From NCBI GenBank assembly GCA_029747015.1, contig JAKOGI010000535.1:1-64000 (forward strand): a stretch of 64,000 bases of DNA. Reading direction: 5' to 3'. Source of the DNA: Carnegiea gigantea. Taxonomy: Eukaryota; Streptophyta; Magnoliopsida; Caryophyllales; Cactaceae. Of this stretch, positions 1-10,617 are shown one piece after another; the stretch's first letter is position 1; each line of letters begins with the position of its first letter. The position numbers and the translations under genes are program-made. Under the pieces are notes generated by a model. The model did no database searches. It saw only the letters and a list, made by a program, of their open reading frames with translations, and was not told the origin of the DNA.

Positions 1-171
1 ATATATGTATGTGTATAAGATGTATTTTAATACTGCTTCAATAGGAGAAGGGAAAAACGAAGTGGGCTCTTCGATCATCTATTCCTGTCTTGTCAGACAA
101 ATTGAAAAAGAAGAAAAAAGCAAACATGCGAAAATAGGTGTATTAGGGAATTACTAATAGAAGGTGCTCGT

Positions 172-835
172 AGGTAGTGTGTAAGACTGTCTTATACGAA
201 GGATATTGCGAGATAGATATCTTTATGCTGATTACTAATGATAATTGGGGTGGTTAATAGTTTATTTATGCTCCGTTTGGACGATGGAAAATTTGGTGGA
301 AAGAAAAAATTTAGGAAAGTTACTTTTTTTTTCTTGTATTTGGTTTATAGAAAATCACAAAAAAAAAAAATAGAGGAAAGTTAGATGGAAAAATTGTTAA
401 AAACAAGTGATAAAATTTTTCTTATAAAATTGTGAGAAAAGTTTGAAGAAAATTTCCAACCTCCTCCAACCTCACATTGCTTTGATGACATCAATATGAT
501 TCAAGTAGTCCATCAACATAATTCAAGTAGTTCATCAACATTTAAATTTCTCATTCAAATTCTTGTGTTTTTTCCTCAATCCAAACAAGAGAAAAAAATA
601 TATTTTTTCCCTACCTTTTTTCTTTTAACTTTTCTTTCCATCAAATTTTCTAAGGATCAAACGGAGCCTTAAAGATGATTGTGATAAAAGTCCTTGCTTG
701 ATGAACTGTTAGTAATCTCTAAATTTAAATGTCATTTCACAATATATTATTAGTCACAATAGAATCTTAAAAAAGTTACCTCTATAAGAGTCTATCTCAC
801 AATAACTTTTGTGTGCGACAGACGATAATAGTCTC
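172..835. mobile_element. Possible older inverted-repeat (MITE-like) element
   Basis: The left arm (about 172-250) contains GTGTAAGACTGTC followed by GCGAGATAGATATC. Read in reverse complement, the right arm (about 700-835) shows GTCTGTCGCACAC followed by GTGAGATAGACTC and more diverged matching sequence. Arms of this type resemble plant MITEs with a GTGAGAC-type end. The younger MITE at 269-668 sits between them, which would make this a MITE nested in a MITE. Ends and target duplication could not be fixed, so the assignment is tentative. Confidence 0.3.
269..668. mobile_element. Tourist-like (PIF/Harbinger-type) MITE
   Basis: This is a 400-bp element with long terminal inverted repeats. The left end reads TGCTCCGTTTGGACGATGG; the right end in reverse complement reads GGCTCCGTTTGATCC, and both continue into AAAATTTGRTGGAAAGAAAA. 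It is flanked by the trinucleotide TTA on both sides (266-268 and 669-671), the duplication typical of PIF/Harbinger Tourist MITEs. It contains no ORF. The first base of the left end differs from the right end (T for G), so the element is somewhat decayed. Confidence 0.6.
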
Positions 836-1236
836 ACCCATAACTTGCATGACGGTGCTCATCCAATCGATGGGTTGTATGCACTAACATTAATTTCACC
901 TGCTTTTACTTTGGAAACAATTGAATGTGACCTATTATCGATGTGAGGCCAATCCCGTAAACGTGTATTACATAATTATGCATTTTAAGAAGCTATCATT
1001 TAAATGATAATTTAAAATCTTTTAATCCAACTAATAGCAATTTAAGCAATTCATATCAAATTTGCCCTCATCTCATGTATAATACAATTACGTTGGCAAG
1101 GTACAACCTGAACCAAACTTGTAGAAATACCTCCTTGCTTGCGGGTTCCAGTATCTTGCGCAAGCCCAAGTCCTCAGCTCTCCTTGCATCACTCCATAGC
1201 AGGTATTGCGTAGGGCGTATTAACTTGAACCTTACT

Positions 1237-1832
1237 TTGAGACGGCCACACTAACTCTCAACGTTTTATGAATGTGAAGGCACCCTATAATTCTGGTGAA
1301 AGTCACCATCCAAGAAATTATTAGTCACTCCTCAAGAAAGTCATTTTAGTGTAAATTAATAGTTTTATCAAAGCCTATAAAAATTAGTTTGCAAATTGTA
1401 ACTTTTTCATGAGATAATTTTATATAAAATTTTCTGTCCAGTCAAACATCAGACACATTTTTTTCTTTAATAAATGCCAAGCCATACTAAATTTAAAGAA
1501 ACTTGTCAAAACTGAAAAGATTAAATATATATCTTTAAAAACATGATTTACCAAAAAAAATCATTGAAAAATGTGCGAAAGTAGGAAATTAAAAAAACAA
1601 AAAAAGTAGTAAAATAAGTAAATAATAATTAAATATAAAAGTAAAAAGAAAAAAAGGTGTGAAAACACAAATTATAAAAAATACATTACAAGTAACAAAT
1701 TTAAAAACTTGACTACAAAACAAAAAATAAAAACAAAAGAAAGATGAAAAGTGGATAAAATGGAGGAAAGGGCCCTTCGGTCCTCATTGCATTTGCTGAC
1801 AGGCTCCATGATCACAAATAAATTTTGATATG
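1237..1832 (+). repeat. Tandem unit 1, left part
   Basis: This segment aligns along its whole length with about 7553-8140. Shared landmarks include AAATTATTAGTCACTC, AAGATTAAATATATATCTTT and TCCTCATTGCAT followed by GCTGACAGGCTCCA. Together with 7417-7552 it forms the first copy of a two-copy tandem duplication of about 725 bp. The copy is interrupted by the LTR element at 1833-7416. It has no coding content. Confidence 0.7.
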
Positions 1833-2585
1833 CGATACAATCCAAAAAATATGTACACTTATACTGCAAGCGTATGGTTGTCAATCATAGTACTTGAGAG
1901 TCAAATCCACAAAGACAGGGTCGAACCTAGACCACTGCAACTAAAAACTAACCCATATTAATTGAATTTAACAACTAACAATATGCAAATCAGCAGAACG
2001 ATTTAGAAAGCAATGAACTTTAATCAAGAAGAGGGAGGAGGAGAGAGAGAAAGGAAAGAAATTACCAACTAATTGAAAGCAGAAACTAAAAGCTGAATCG
2101 AATATATTAATAAAAAGTCAAACTTGAATTAAACCTAAATACCTGAATTGAGGGTTTAGAGAGAGAATTGAACTAAACTATTCTACTCCTAAGATCTAAA
2201 CTAAACCCTAAGCTAAGATGATGAAGAACTGATTGATGAATTGTGGTGCCCAAGACCTCATTTCATAGTGATGACAGCCTTCCTTCACTTTGCAAATTCT
2301 AGTGGGAGTTGGTTTCTTATTCTTTACTCTTAATCAACATTAGGAAAGTCACCATAATAAGGAAATTACTTGGAATCTACTTGATTTTCAATTTTCACTT
2401 TGGCACAACTTTTCAAAATCTGTATCAATTTGTCTTGCATTCCAAGCAAATGACTTCATATTTCATCAAATCATTGTTTCCTGCACAAACACAAAAAATC
2501 CAAATAAAACCAAAAAATAATCTCAATTACGAGTAAAAACTAAGTAACTAGAAGCATCTATTTAGTCACTTTTGGTGACCGAACA
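1833..2585 (-). repeat. 3' LTR of the gag-only element
   Basis: This is a direct repeat of 6628-7416. In minus orientation it starts TGTTCGGTCACC and ends at 1833, where the terminal base is mutated (plus strand CGATAC against TGATAA in the other LTR). It matches its partner along its whole length, including the region 2309-2536, which translates similarly to 7160-7366. Those short ORFs are LTR sequence and not genes. Confidence 0.8.
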
Positions 2586-3718
2586 AATACCCTCGTACCT
2601 AGATTTTGCTCGTCCTCTGAGTAAAACAAAAAAAAAAGATCTATCTAAAATAGTTATCTCACTTTTGTAGGAATCACGGTTGCACTTAACACATGCAACA
2701 AGCCCTTTAAACCCCTAGATTGTCCCTAGTGGACTAGTATGGTCGCATAAGGATTTGCAGAAGATGTATCAACAAAATCTCCGAAGAAGAAAAGAAAAAG
2801 AAAAAAATAAAATAGAAAATTTTTTTGAACTTTTTTCAAATATAATCAAATACATAAGGGAAAATGGTACACACGTGACAAACAAATCACTCCTGTAATC
2901 CAAATATCAAATGACACACTAGCACAATGCACATACTCAACACTCTTGGTCCCCACTAATGGCACTCACACCCTAGGTTTTCATCCCACAGTACATTAAA
3001 ATAGTGAATCCATCCTAGTACTCGATGTGCAAGTTACCCTCACCTGATAAGCTAAACTTACTAGAGTTTGACTTGATCCCACTTGACTACCTTAATGATT
3101 TAGAAAGCAAGCTTTTCCAATAGCAGTGTTAACTCAAAAGACCAGTGCAAGAACCAACCATAGAAGCCTAGAACCTAAGACAATGATGATATACAATAAG
3201 GACTATATTCAAAACTATAATGGAATAGAAGGGTTAGAACTGGGATATAGAATGACATACTTTGGACTAAAGTCTATCATGCACACTATACTTATATATA
3301 ACCTAATACTAAGTCATAAGGATTAGAGTCAATTAAGATAGCATAATGTCACAACATCACACAAAAATAGAATTTTTTTTTTGGTTTTTTAAAAATTTCT
3401 CTCTTTTTTATTTTTCAAAAATTTTTAAGCTTGACTTCCCTTCTCGCACGCCAAAATCAGACAATGCCTGTATAGGGGGAAAGGGAGCATGAAGGATAAA
3501 AATAAATAAAAGATGAGGAAAAAAAATGACGGACACCATATACATTATATACCAGGGATAAAACAATGATACCACGTCGAATACTACATGTATCCAAGCT
3601 ACCTCATCACCCATCATGGATCACTAGGTAGTTCATGGAACATTAGACAATCCACCTCATTCAAGATGTCACCCTCTTACTCATATGTAGTCATGGCTTG
3701 AAGGAGCTTATTATAAGT

Positions 3719-6235
3719 CTACGCATGCATCTCAAACAAGTGCAGGTGAGATGACATAAATATGAACACAGTAATAATGAATAATGCCCTCTTTAGCTTA
3801 TCAAATGCCTTGGAGTAATCAACAAAATAATGAGGCAAGCTCGATAGAATAATACTCCTAAGCTTGTCCTCTAAGCAAAAGTAGTAAGGATCAATGGAGG
3901 GATTATACTCTCTAAGGTTACCTAGGGGCCTATCAAACTCATTGACCTTCCCCTCTAGTTGTTCTTTCTCAATATCCACAAGGCCTAAATCATCACTGGG
4001 GTCGATTATAACATAATGAGCCAAGGGCCTTACCGAGGAGTACTCAAGGGAAGGGGAGGGTGGTGAACAAGTAAAGGGAGCAAGTACTAACTCAAGTGAG
4101 GTATGGCTTACATGACCAACAAGTTCAAGACTATTAGGTGACACCTCTACTATAACCTCTTTGCATGGCTCCCTTAAATAAGTCTCCTCAAACATATGCT
4201 CGTCAAACATATTGATAAATATGTAATTTTGCTATTTTGATGACTAATCACACCGATCCTCCCCACATATTTATTTGATTTAGTGGAGGATTTGATCATG
4301 TATACTTCTCTTTGTTCGTAATTTTCTTATTTGGACTAATTCTCCTTTTGTAGGAATGTCAGGCCTAATTGGAAGGATTTCGGCATCCATCAACTCATAG
4401 ATAAGCAAGGAAGTGATGTTCCCCCAAGGGAAGAGGTTCAAGAGTCAATAAAAGGGGTCAAGACTTGAAGAATTGAAGCAAAAGCTTCTACATGGCCAGT
4501 CGTGCATGTAAGCATGGCCATGTAGAACCACAATTCAAGTCAAGAAAGTGCACTACCAGGTGTGCAGATTGTGCACGACCATACGCTGAGGGTAGTAACT
4601 TCTTGTAGAAGAGCACGGCCGGTCGGGCGTTTTTGCACCACCATGTCTTTTGAGTCAGAAATTCTGCACCGCTGGCTGTGCGTTGAAGTATGGTCATGCA
4701 TCCTACAGTCTCAATGCTACTTAACATTTTTTAAGGAATTAATTAAAGGGGTTTTTTTCATCTTTTTGGAGAGCACTTTTCTAAGAACAAAATTAGGTTT
4801 TGTTAGAGGACCTTGAAGACTCTTTTGGCTTTAATTTGTGGATTGATTGAATATTGAATTTTTTTATTCATAGTAGCGATTGATTCAAGTTTGTATCTTT
4901 TTCCTTCGTCCTTGCAAATTCAATTTAATTTTTTATATTCAGCCATGTTCATCAAATTAGGGTTAGGAATTATGATTACGAATATGCGTAGAGGCTAAAT
5001 TTCAATTTTGGGTTGGGAATCACCCCCATTATGCTTGATTGGATCATGTTTTAGGTTTCTATGAATTATGCCATGTTTATGTATTGGATTCCTGCTTAGT
5101 ATGCCAAGTGTTTGATGAAAGTCTCGAAAGAGAATTATTTCATTGTTCTTAATTAAGGTCTAGGAGATCAACGAAAGTTGAATCCTCTATCTAGTGTGAT
5201 TGTGAGAGCGATTGAATATCTTAATGTGAAAACAATTAAGGTTTCAATGCGAAAATTTTGATTACTCAATTTCGTGGCCTTCACAACCCTAGTTTCATGA
5301 AAATAGATAATTAGGATTTATATTATTTAGTCTAACGACCTTCGAAAGAAGGCATAGATGTGTTTTCAATTTGTAATCATTCCATTCCAATCGTTTGCAT
5401 GGGCAAGTTTGCATGATTTAGTTAATGGTTCATAAAGCATGATAGTGTGATGAACCTCAACCTAAGATCCTTGTCACCTATTGATTTAGATAAATTTTTC
5501 AGCATTCAGCAGAATAGAGCTGTTTTCAGGAACTATCAACCTGAGTGAATATTTGCCTAGATTGAGTGTTAAAAGTCAGTTTGGTGGTTCAAATCAAGTT
5601 CCCTATGGATACGACCTATACTTACCAGTTGCTAGCTATAGCTATACCGTGTACTTGAGGCAAATTTTCTCATCACATATGCTCCTCCTCATCAAAATGG
5701 CACTCATTATGTGTTTGAACCAATTATGAGAACTAGTTAAACATATTACCCATTATATGCTTCATTGAATTAAATGCAGTTTCTATGCTATTCTCAATTT
5801 CAATTCTCAATCGAATATATTGGGGGCATGGGTCAGAGTTATGATCAAAAGTATAGCATAAGTCACATGTAGGAGGGGCACGTTGAGGAATAGAAGTAGG
5901 AGGGTAATAGGGAGTCACAAATTTTTCCTCTTAAAATGATCTAGCATTAAAAACACATAGATCGGGAAAGGACATCTTAGAAGCACAAGTATTCTATTCT
6001 AACTTATAAGTATCCCTAACCACTAGCTCAAGTAAGTCCATAGCCTTGTCAATAGTTTTGGAAAGAAATCCAATATACTCTAAATGGGTTCGAGTTTCAT
6101 CATTCACCCCCTCATTAATCACACTCAAAATTTTCCACTTTCCTACATAGTGACCATCATTGAGCAATAAAATTATTCAAGCAACTAAAATGCCTCCAGA
6201 ATAATTCATGCTCATGTTGGGAGAAGTGAAAAACA
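3719..6235 (-). pseudogene. gag-like ORF with CCHC zinc knuckle, broken
   Basis: On the minus strand, decayed gag-like coding sequence starts near 6235 and reaches an open stretch at 5918-5733. That stretch contains CDLCYTFDHNSDPC, a CX2CX4HX4C zinc knuckle that binds nucleic acid in retroelement Gag. Coding resumes at 4210-3719 for 163 residues with an acidic middle part. The two halves are separated by the solo LTR at 4213-5675; the reading on both sides is rich in Glu, His and Met and suggests one interrupted protein. Stops and frameshifts occur upstream of the knuckle. The tail near 3719 faintly recalls an RT/RNase H junction of Athila/Tat elements, but I cannot confirm this. Confidence 0.55.
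4213..5675 (+). mobile_element. Solo LTR (Tat/Athila-like), plus orientation
   Basis: This 1463-bp sequence begins TGATAAATATG and ends TTTTCTCATCA. It is flanked by the perfect 5-bp duplication CATAT (4208-4212 and 5676-5680). It has no internal region or partner LTR, so it is the product of recombination between two LTRs of a former full element. Near its 3' end it carries TTCCCTATGGATACGACC and TGTACTTGAGGCAA, wording typical of Athila/Tat LTR ends. It interrupts the gag-like ORF of the surrounding element. The short ORFs at 4488-4816 lie within it and are not considered genes. Confidence 0.75.
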
Positions 6236-6604
6236 GCCATCTCTCAAACTTTTTTTTCAATTTTTTATTTTTATAGGTTTTCAATTTTTTTTCCTAAAAG
6301 AAAACAGGATGGTGAAAATTATAATCTACTAACAAAAATTATGCAACTAATATACTGATAGAAGTAAAAAATACAATAAAAAAAGAAAATATGATACCTA
6401 AATTAGCTTAAGTAATTAGTCAAATTAACTGAATAACTAATCAAACAAGACAACTACATTAAAAAAATTTATGAGATACTAATCAATAACTAAGTAACTA
6501 ACCTAAGCACGAAAATTATGAAACCAATCTACCAATAGAAATTATGAAACTAATAAGATAAAAAAAGAAAAAAGAAAAATAGTGATCTAAATTCAAACCA
6601 CATT

Positions 6605-6622
6605 TCCCCACAACGGTGTCTA
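6605..6622 (-). other. Primer binding site of the gag-only element
   Basis: The minus strand here reads TAGACACCGTTGTGGGGA directly inside the 5' LTR. This is a mutated form of the TGGCGCCGTTG-type site used by Tat and Athila elements to prime reverse transcription from a tRNA. It fixes the orientation of the element as minus. Confidence 0.6.
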
Positions 6623-6627
6623 AAACT

Positions 6628-7416
6628 TGATAAGATCCAAAAAGGATGTACACTTATACTACAAGTGTATGATTGTCAGCTACAGTACTTAAGGTCAAAT
6701 CCACAAAGACAGGGTTGAATCTCAGCCACTACAACTAAAGACTAACCTATATTAGTTGAATTTAACAACTAACGATATTCAAATTAGAATGATTTAGAAA
6801 GAAATGAACTTTAATTAAAAGAGGGGGGAGGAGCCGCACCAACCAAAAAAAAAAAAAAAAATAAGAGGGGGAGGAGAGAGAGAGGAAAAAAATTACTAAC
6901 TAATTGAAAGCAGAAACTGAAAGCTAAATCGAATAAATTAATAAATACTCAAACTTGAATAAAATCTAAATACTTGAATCAAAGGTTTTCAGAGAGAATT
7001 GAACTAAACTATTCTACTGCTAAAATCTACACAGAACCTAAGCTAAGATGATGAAGAACTGATTGATGAATTGTGGTACCCACGACCTCTTTTTATAGTG
7101 ATGATAGCCTTCCTTCACTTTTCAAATTCTAGTTGGAGTAGGTTTCTTATTCACTACTCTTGATCAACATTAGAAAAGTCACCATAATAAGAAAATTGCT
7201 TGGAATCTACTTGATTTCCAATTTTCACTTGGCTACAACTTTCCACTATATGTATCAATTTGTCTGGCATGCCAAGCAAATGACTTCATATCTTGTCAAA
7301 TCATTATTTCCTGCACAAACACACAAAATCCAAATAAAACCAAAAACTAATCTTGATTACGAGTAAAAACTAAAGTAATTAGAAGTATCTATTTAGTCAC
7401 TTTTGGTGACCAAGCA
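6628..7416 (-). repeat. 5' LTR of the gag-only element
   Basis: This is the partner of 1833-2585. The plus-strand start is TGATAAGATCC and the end is GACCAAGCA. It is longer than its partner mainly because of an adenine-rich insertion near 6834-6862. Confidence 0.8.
6834..6862. repeat. Poly(A)-containing mini-insertion in the LTR
   Basis: The partner LTR at 1833-2585 lacks this segment. It consists of CCGCACCAACC followed by about 17 adenines. It is flanked by near-identical copies of AAGAGGGGG(G)AGGAG at 6819-6833 and 6863-6876. Such a structure resembles a very short poly(A)-tailed retroposition with target duplication. Slippage in a purine-rich tract is the alternative. Confidence 0.35.
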
Positions 7417-7552
7417 ATATGCTCCTAGAAGTATACGTTCTCATTTTTTGCATATATATTTTTTCCTACATATATTTATCATATATACTATTTTAATATA
7501 TTTTTGTTGATGTGGCTTTCGAGAACATATGCTCCTTGGGCATAATAGCTAC
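7417..7552 (+). repeat. Tandem unit 1, right part
   Basis: This continues tandem unit 1 beyond the inserted LTR element. It starts with the target duplication ATATG and then reads CTCCTAGAAGTATACG, matching CTCATAGAAGTATACG in unit 2 near 8144. Confidence 0.7.
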
Positions 7553-8272
7553 TTTGATGGCCACATGCCACGCATGAAGTTGATAGGGGATGACTATAGT
7601 AAAATTCGCCACCTGAGAAATTATTAGTCACTCATAAAGGAAGTCATGTACGTATAAATTAGTAGTCTTATCCAAGCCTATAAGAATTAATTCGATAAAA
7701 AGTTCCTCTCACCATAACTTTTACATGAGATACTTTGATCCAAAATTGTGTGTTCACTCAAAAAATCATATGCAAATTTTTTTTCTTGAATAAATGCCAT
7801 GTCATACTAAATTAAAAATTGACTAAAACTCAAAAGATTAAATATATATCTTTAATAAGTTGATTTAGCAAAACAAATCATTAAAAACATGTATAATGTT
7901 AGGAAATTAAAATAATGGAAAACATAATAGGCTAAGCGAATAATAATTAAAAATAAAAATAAAAAGGAAAATTGTAAAAATACAAATCATAAATAATACA
8001 TTATAAACAACAAATCCAAAAAACTTGATTATAAAAAAATCAAAACAAAAGAAAGATAAAAGAGGATAAAATGGAAGTAGGGGTCCTCTGGTCCTCATTG
8101 CATGTGCTGACAGGCTCCACAACTACATGTAAATTTTGAGGTGCTCATAGAAGTATACGTTGCCATTTTTTACATATATAGTTTTTCATAAGCATGTTTA
8201 TCATATACAGTACTTTAATATATTTTTGCTGAGGTGACTTTCAAGAGCATATACTCCTAGGACATAATAGCC
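7553..8272 (+). repeat. Tandem unit 2 (uninterrupted copy)
   Basis: This is the second copy of the roughly 725-bp unit, aligned with 1237-1832 plus 7417-7552. It has no insertion at the position corresponding to the ATATG site, so it serves as a paralogous empty site. A partial third start (CAACCACATGTCACACC) follows at about 8276. The unit is AT-rich and non-coding; its identity is unknown. Confidence 0.7.
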
Positions 8273-8522
8273 ACTTTAACAACCACATGTCACACCTGAA
8301 GTTCAACTAAAATTTAGATCCAAATCAAAAATTTAAAAAAAAATAGCCTTGAGTTGAAATAGAAAAAAATTCTTTGATTTGACTGAAGTGGGAAAATTTT
8401 AATGGAAAGGAAGCAGAGTTGTGCATTTCTATGATTAGGTATGGAGGTTACACGCAAGCATATTTCAGCATCTCATTTTAGGAATTTAGCAGATTCAATT
8501 GAATGTGGGCCAACTTTAGCAT
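8273..8522. other. Unassigned AT-rich spacer
   Basis: Apart from the partial start of a third tandem unit near 8276, I see no gene, repeat or RNA in this stretch before the copia A LTR. Confidence 0.4.
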
Positions 8523-8883
8523 TGTTGGACTTAGGGCATGATACACCAATAACGGTTGCGAGCCCAATCCACATAATAAGTTGACAACTTGTTAATAGCT
8601 TAGCCACCTAAGAAACTCTAGTTCTTTGACTGGTCCATCTAATATAAAAAGGAGGGCTAGTTTAAGAGGAAGTACACATAATAAATATTGAAGTGTTTTC
8701 TAAATTAGAGTTTTTTTTTTTTTTACACAAACCCTAGGGCTTTTAGGCCTTGGGATCGTGAAGGTTCTCTGATTAGTGAGTTCCTTTTTCAACTAGTGTT
8801 TCAAAGTCAATGTTCGATTGGCTACTGCTATGGGATTAAGGTAAATCTGTTTATGTTTAATTGAAAATACATTAATTCCTTCA
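8523..8883 (+). repeat. 5' LTR of copia A
   Basis: It starts TGTTGGACTTAGGGC and ends AATTCCTTCA, 361 bp. It is similar in inverted orientation to the copia B LTR at 22244-22564: both share GCCCAATCCACAT, GGTCCATCTAATATAAAAA (a probable TATA region) and CAAACCCTAGGGCT or a close variant. A degraded tRNA-iMet primer binding site follows immediately. No 3' LTR partner for copia A was found in the window. Confidence 0.65.
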
Positions 8884-8884
8884 T

Positions 8885-8896
8885 TGGTCTTGGAGC
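8885..8896 (+). other. Degraded primer binding site of copia A
   Basis: TGGTCTTGGAGC lies just downstream of the LTR end. It differs from the tRNA-iMet complement TGGTATCAGAGC in the middle four bases. Position and partial match support the call. Confidence 0.45.
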
Positions 8897-10617
8897 CAAT
8901 TGGCTTCACTTGTTTCCTGGTTGATTGTATTCTGTCATGGTTCGTGCCTTAAAGATGTCAACATGCTTGTTTTCGCTTTTGCTTCACAAACTTGGAAAGT
9001 TCATGCCATTATTTCATGCATGGTTTCTTATTGGTTTTTCATGGAATTTTGTGTGTTGATAGAGCATGCTGCAAGCTTTAGTTTGATATGTAGTATGCTT
9101 TATTTCATTGAGCATGTTATGAGAAATCGTGGTTTGAAGTTTAGATTTCTTTAGGCGTGGAAACTAAATTTTCATTCAAAGATCACTAGTTTCATTCGTT
9201 TTACCTTAAATTGATGGTAGAAACTAATTTTCCACTTGATTTCGAATACAATTCCTTTGTCCTGTAGCCTATGGATCGAAAAGTTATTAGAATTTTTCGA
9301 AAAATTTGATTGGCCACTGTTAGGGTTCTTGTTGAGCACTTGTGACCTTTCTTTAACAAATTTTAAGTGGTTTATTGTGCAATTAGTTTTTCATTCTTGT
9401 TGGCTAGGAGAATTTGACAAAATCCCTCTAATTACTAGCTAATTTGATAGAAAATTTATTGGAATTTCATCAAAGAGTTGGTAGTTCTAGGGTTTATGCT
9501 GAATGAGGCATTGAATTTTTTATCGATTATTGGATCAAGTCTGTCGAAATCAATGTATGAGTTTTGTTGATTACTTAGTTTTTACTAGATGTCCTAGATT
9601 ATCAAGCAAATTTGAGCAATTGTGGCCAAATTTTTGGCAATTCAAGCTCACATCTTGCTGAGGTTTGTTCGAACATTTCAATTGACTTTTGATCCATTTT
9701 TGGTTGTTATTGCTTGTAATTGATTTGTGCCTTTTATTACGTATGAAATTTTGAGCAAAAGCACTCTAACATTAGAAGCTAATCCACCGGAATCTGGCTA
9801 AAATTTTGTAAAAAATTGCCATCAGTGTTATGGTCAATTTCTAGCATTGCAACACAATTTTGGCTCTAATATTCGCCTATTTTTTTACAAATAAAAGGTT
9901 CTAATTGATCCCAAAACAAGTTTGGAATAGATTTCATGTGTAAATTTGAATCAAAACATACAAAAATTAAGCTTACTTGGGGTTTTCTGGTGTCAGTATA
10001 GTGACCCATTTCGGCGTCAATTTGGGTCCTATGACTCAGAGCCAAGGGTGGGCATGAGACCCCCATCCATGACCAACAATAAAAATATTTAAAAAATGGA
10101 ATAGAGTCAAAGTGGGTCTTAAGTAGTCCCAAAGTTGACTAGATAAAGGGGTTCGACTTTCAATTTTTTTTAATGCTATAGTTTAATATGTATTTATTGA
10201 ATCTCATGAGAAGTGTAAGTATAGACGCTTAAATTAAATTCATGATGTTCAGTTACATATTCTATAATATGTTTCATATGACGTTACTATTCCCAAATTA
10301 CACATAAGTGTTATATAATTCTCCTAAAAAAGTTAGGGGAGGACATTGAAATATCTTAAAAAATATGTCTTTGCGAATACTCAGCATCTGAATGTACATG
10401 GTGACTTGAATGGATCAATAAAGTCAATCAAGTTTAACATTCATTCCTAGACGCGATTCAAAATATCATGTTAACTTTTGACTCTGGGATTTATGTTTAC
10501 TTATATTAACTTTGTTAATCACTGCCAGGTGGCATTTATTGTATGCAAAAATAAATGTTAGAGTGTATGTGCTTTTAATTATGTTGATTGTAGAAATTTT
10601 ATGTTTTACAAGCATCA
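8897..10617 (+). repeat. Copia A leader with ~172-bp-period degenerate repeats
   Basis: This long non-coding leader lies between PBS and gag. Between about 9250 and 9830 it contains degenerate tandem units. TTAGAATTTTTCG near 9287 and TTGGAATTTCATC near 9459 are about 172 bp apart, and CCGGAATCTGGCT near 9788 is about two periods further. The copia B leader at 62990-63870 shows the same unit and period in inverted orientation. The short ORFs here (for example 8900-9154) show no family similarity and are not called as genes. Confidence 0.5.

Larger units (their letters stand above)
1..1236. other. AT-rich intergenic DNA, no gene
   Basis: No coding region is supported here. Apart from the MITE at 269-668 and possible outer inverted-repeat arms near 172-250 and 690-835, the stretch is AT-rich, with short ORFs only and no recognisable protein similarity. 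From about 840 to 1236 I see nothing assignable. Confidence 0.5.
1833..7416 (-). mobile_element. Gag-only LTR retrotransposon (Tat/Athila-type PBS), minus strand
   Basis: This is a complete 5.58-kb element carrying a nested solo LTR. Its LTRs are at 1833-2585 (3' LTR) and 6628-7416 (5' LTR), about 8% different where I compared them. A perfect 5-bp target duplication, ATATG, lies at 1828-1832 and 7417-7421. The minus-strand sequence just inside the 5' LTR resembles the GGCGCCGTTG-type primer binding site of Tat/Athila elements. Inside the 3' LTR the minus strand has GGACGAGCAAAATCTAGG and a purine tract, as in those lineages. The only coding remnant is a gag-like ORF with a zinc knuckle; no RT or integrase was found, so the element is probably non-autonomous. 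The second tandem unit at 7553-8272 preserves the uninterrupted site. Confidence 0.8.

Noticed and set aside
8900..9442. ORFs of 84 and 68 codons in the copia A leader
   Set aside because: They lie in the degenerate repeat leader, lack similarity and are not conserved in the copia B leader.
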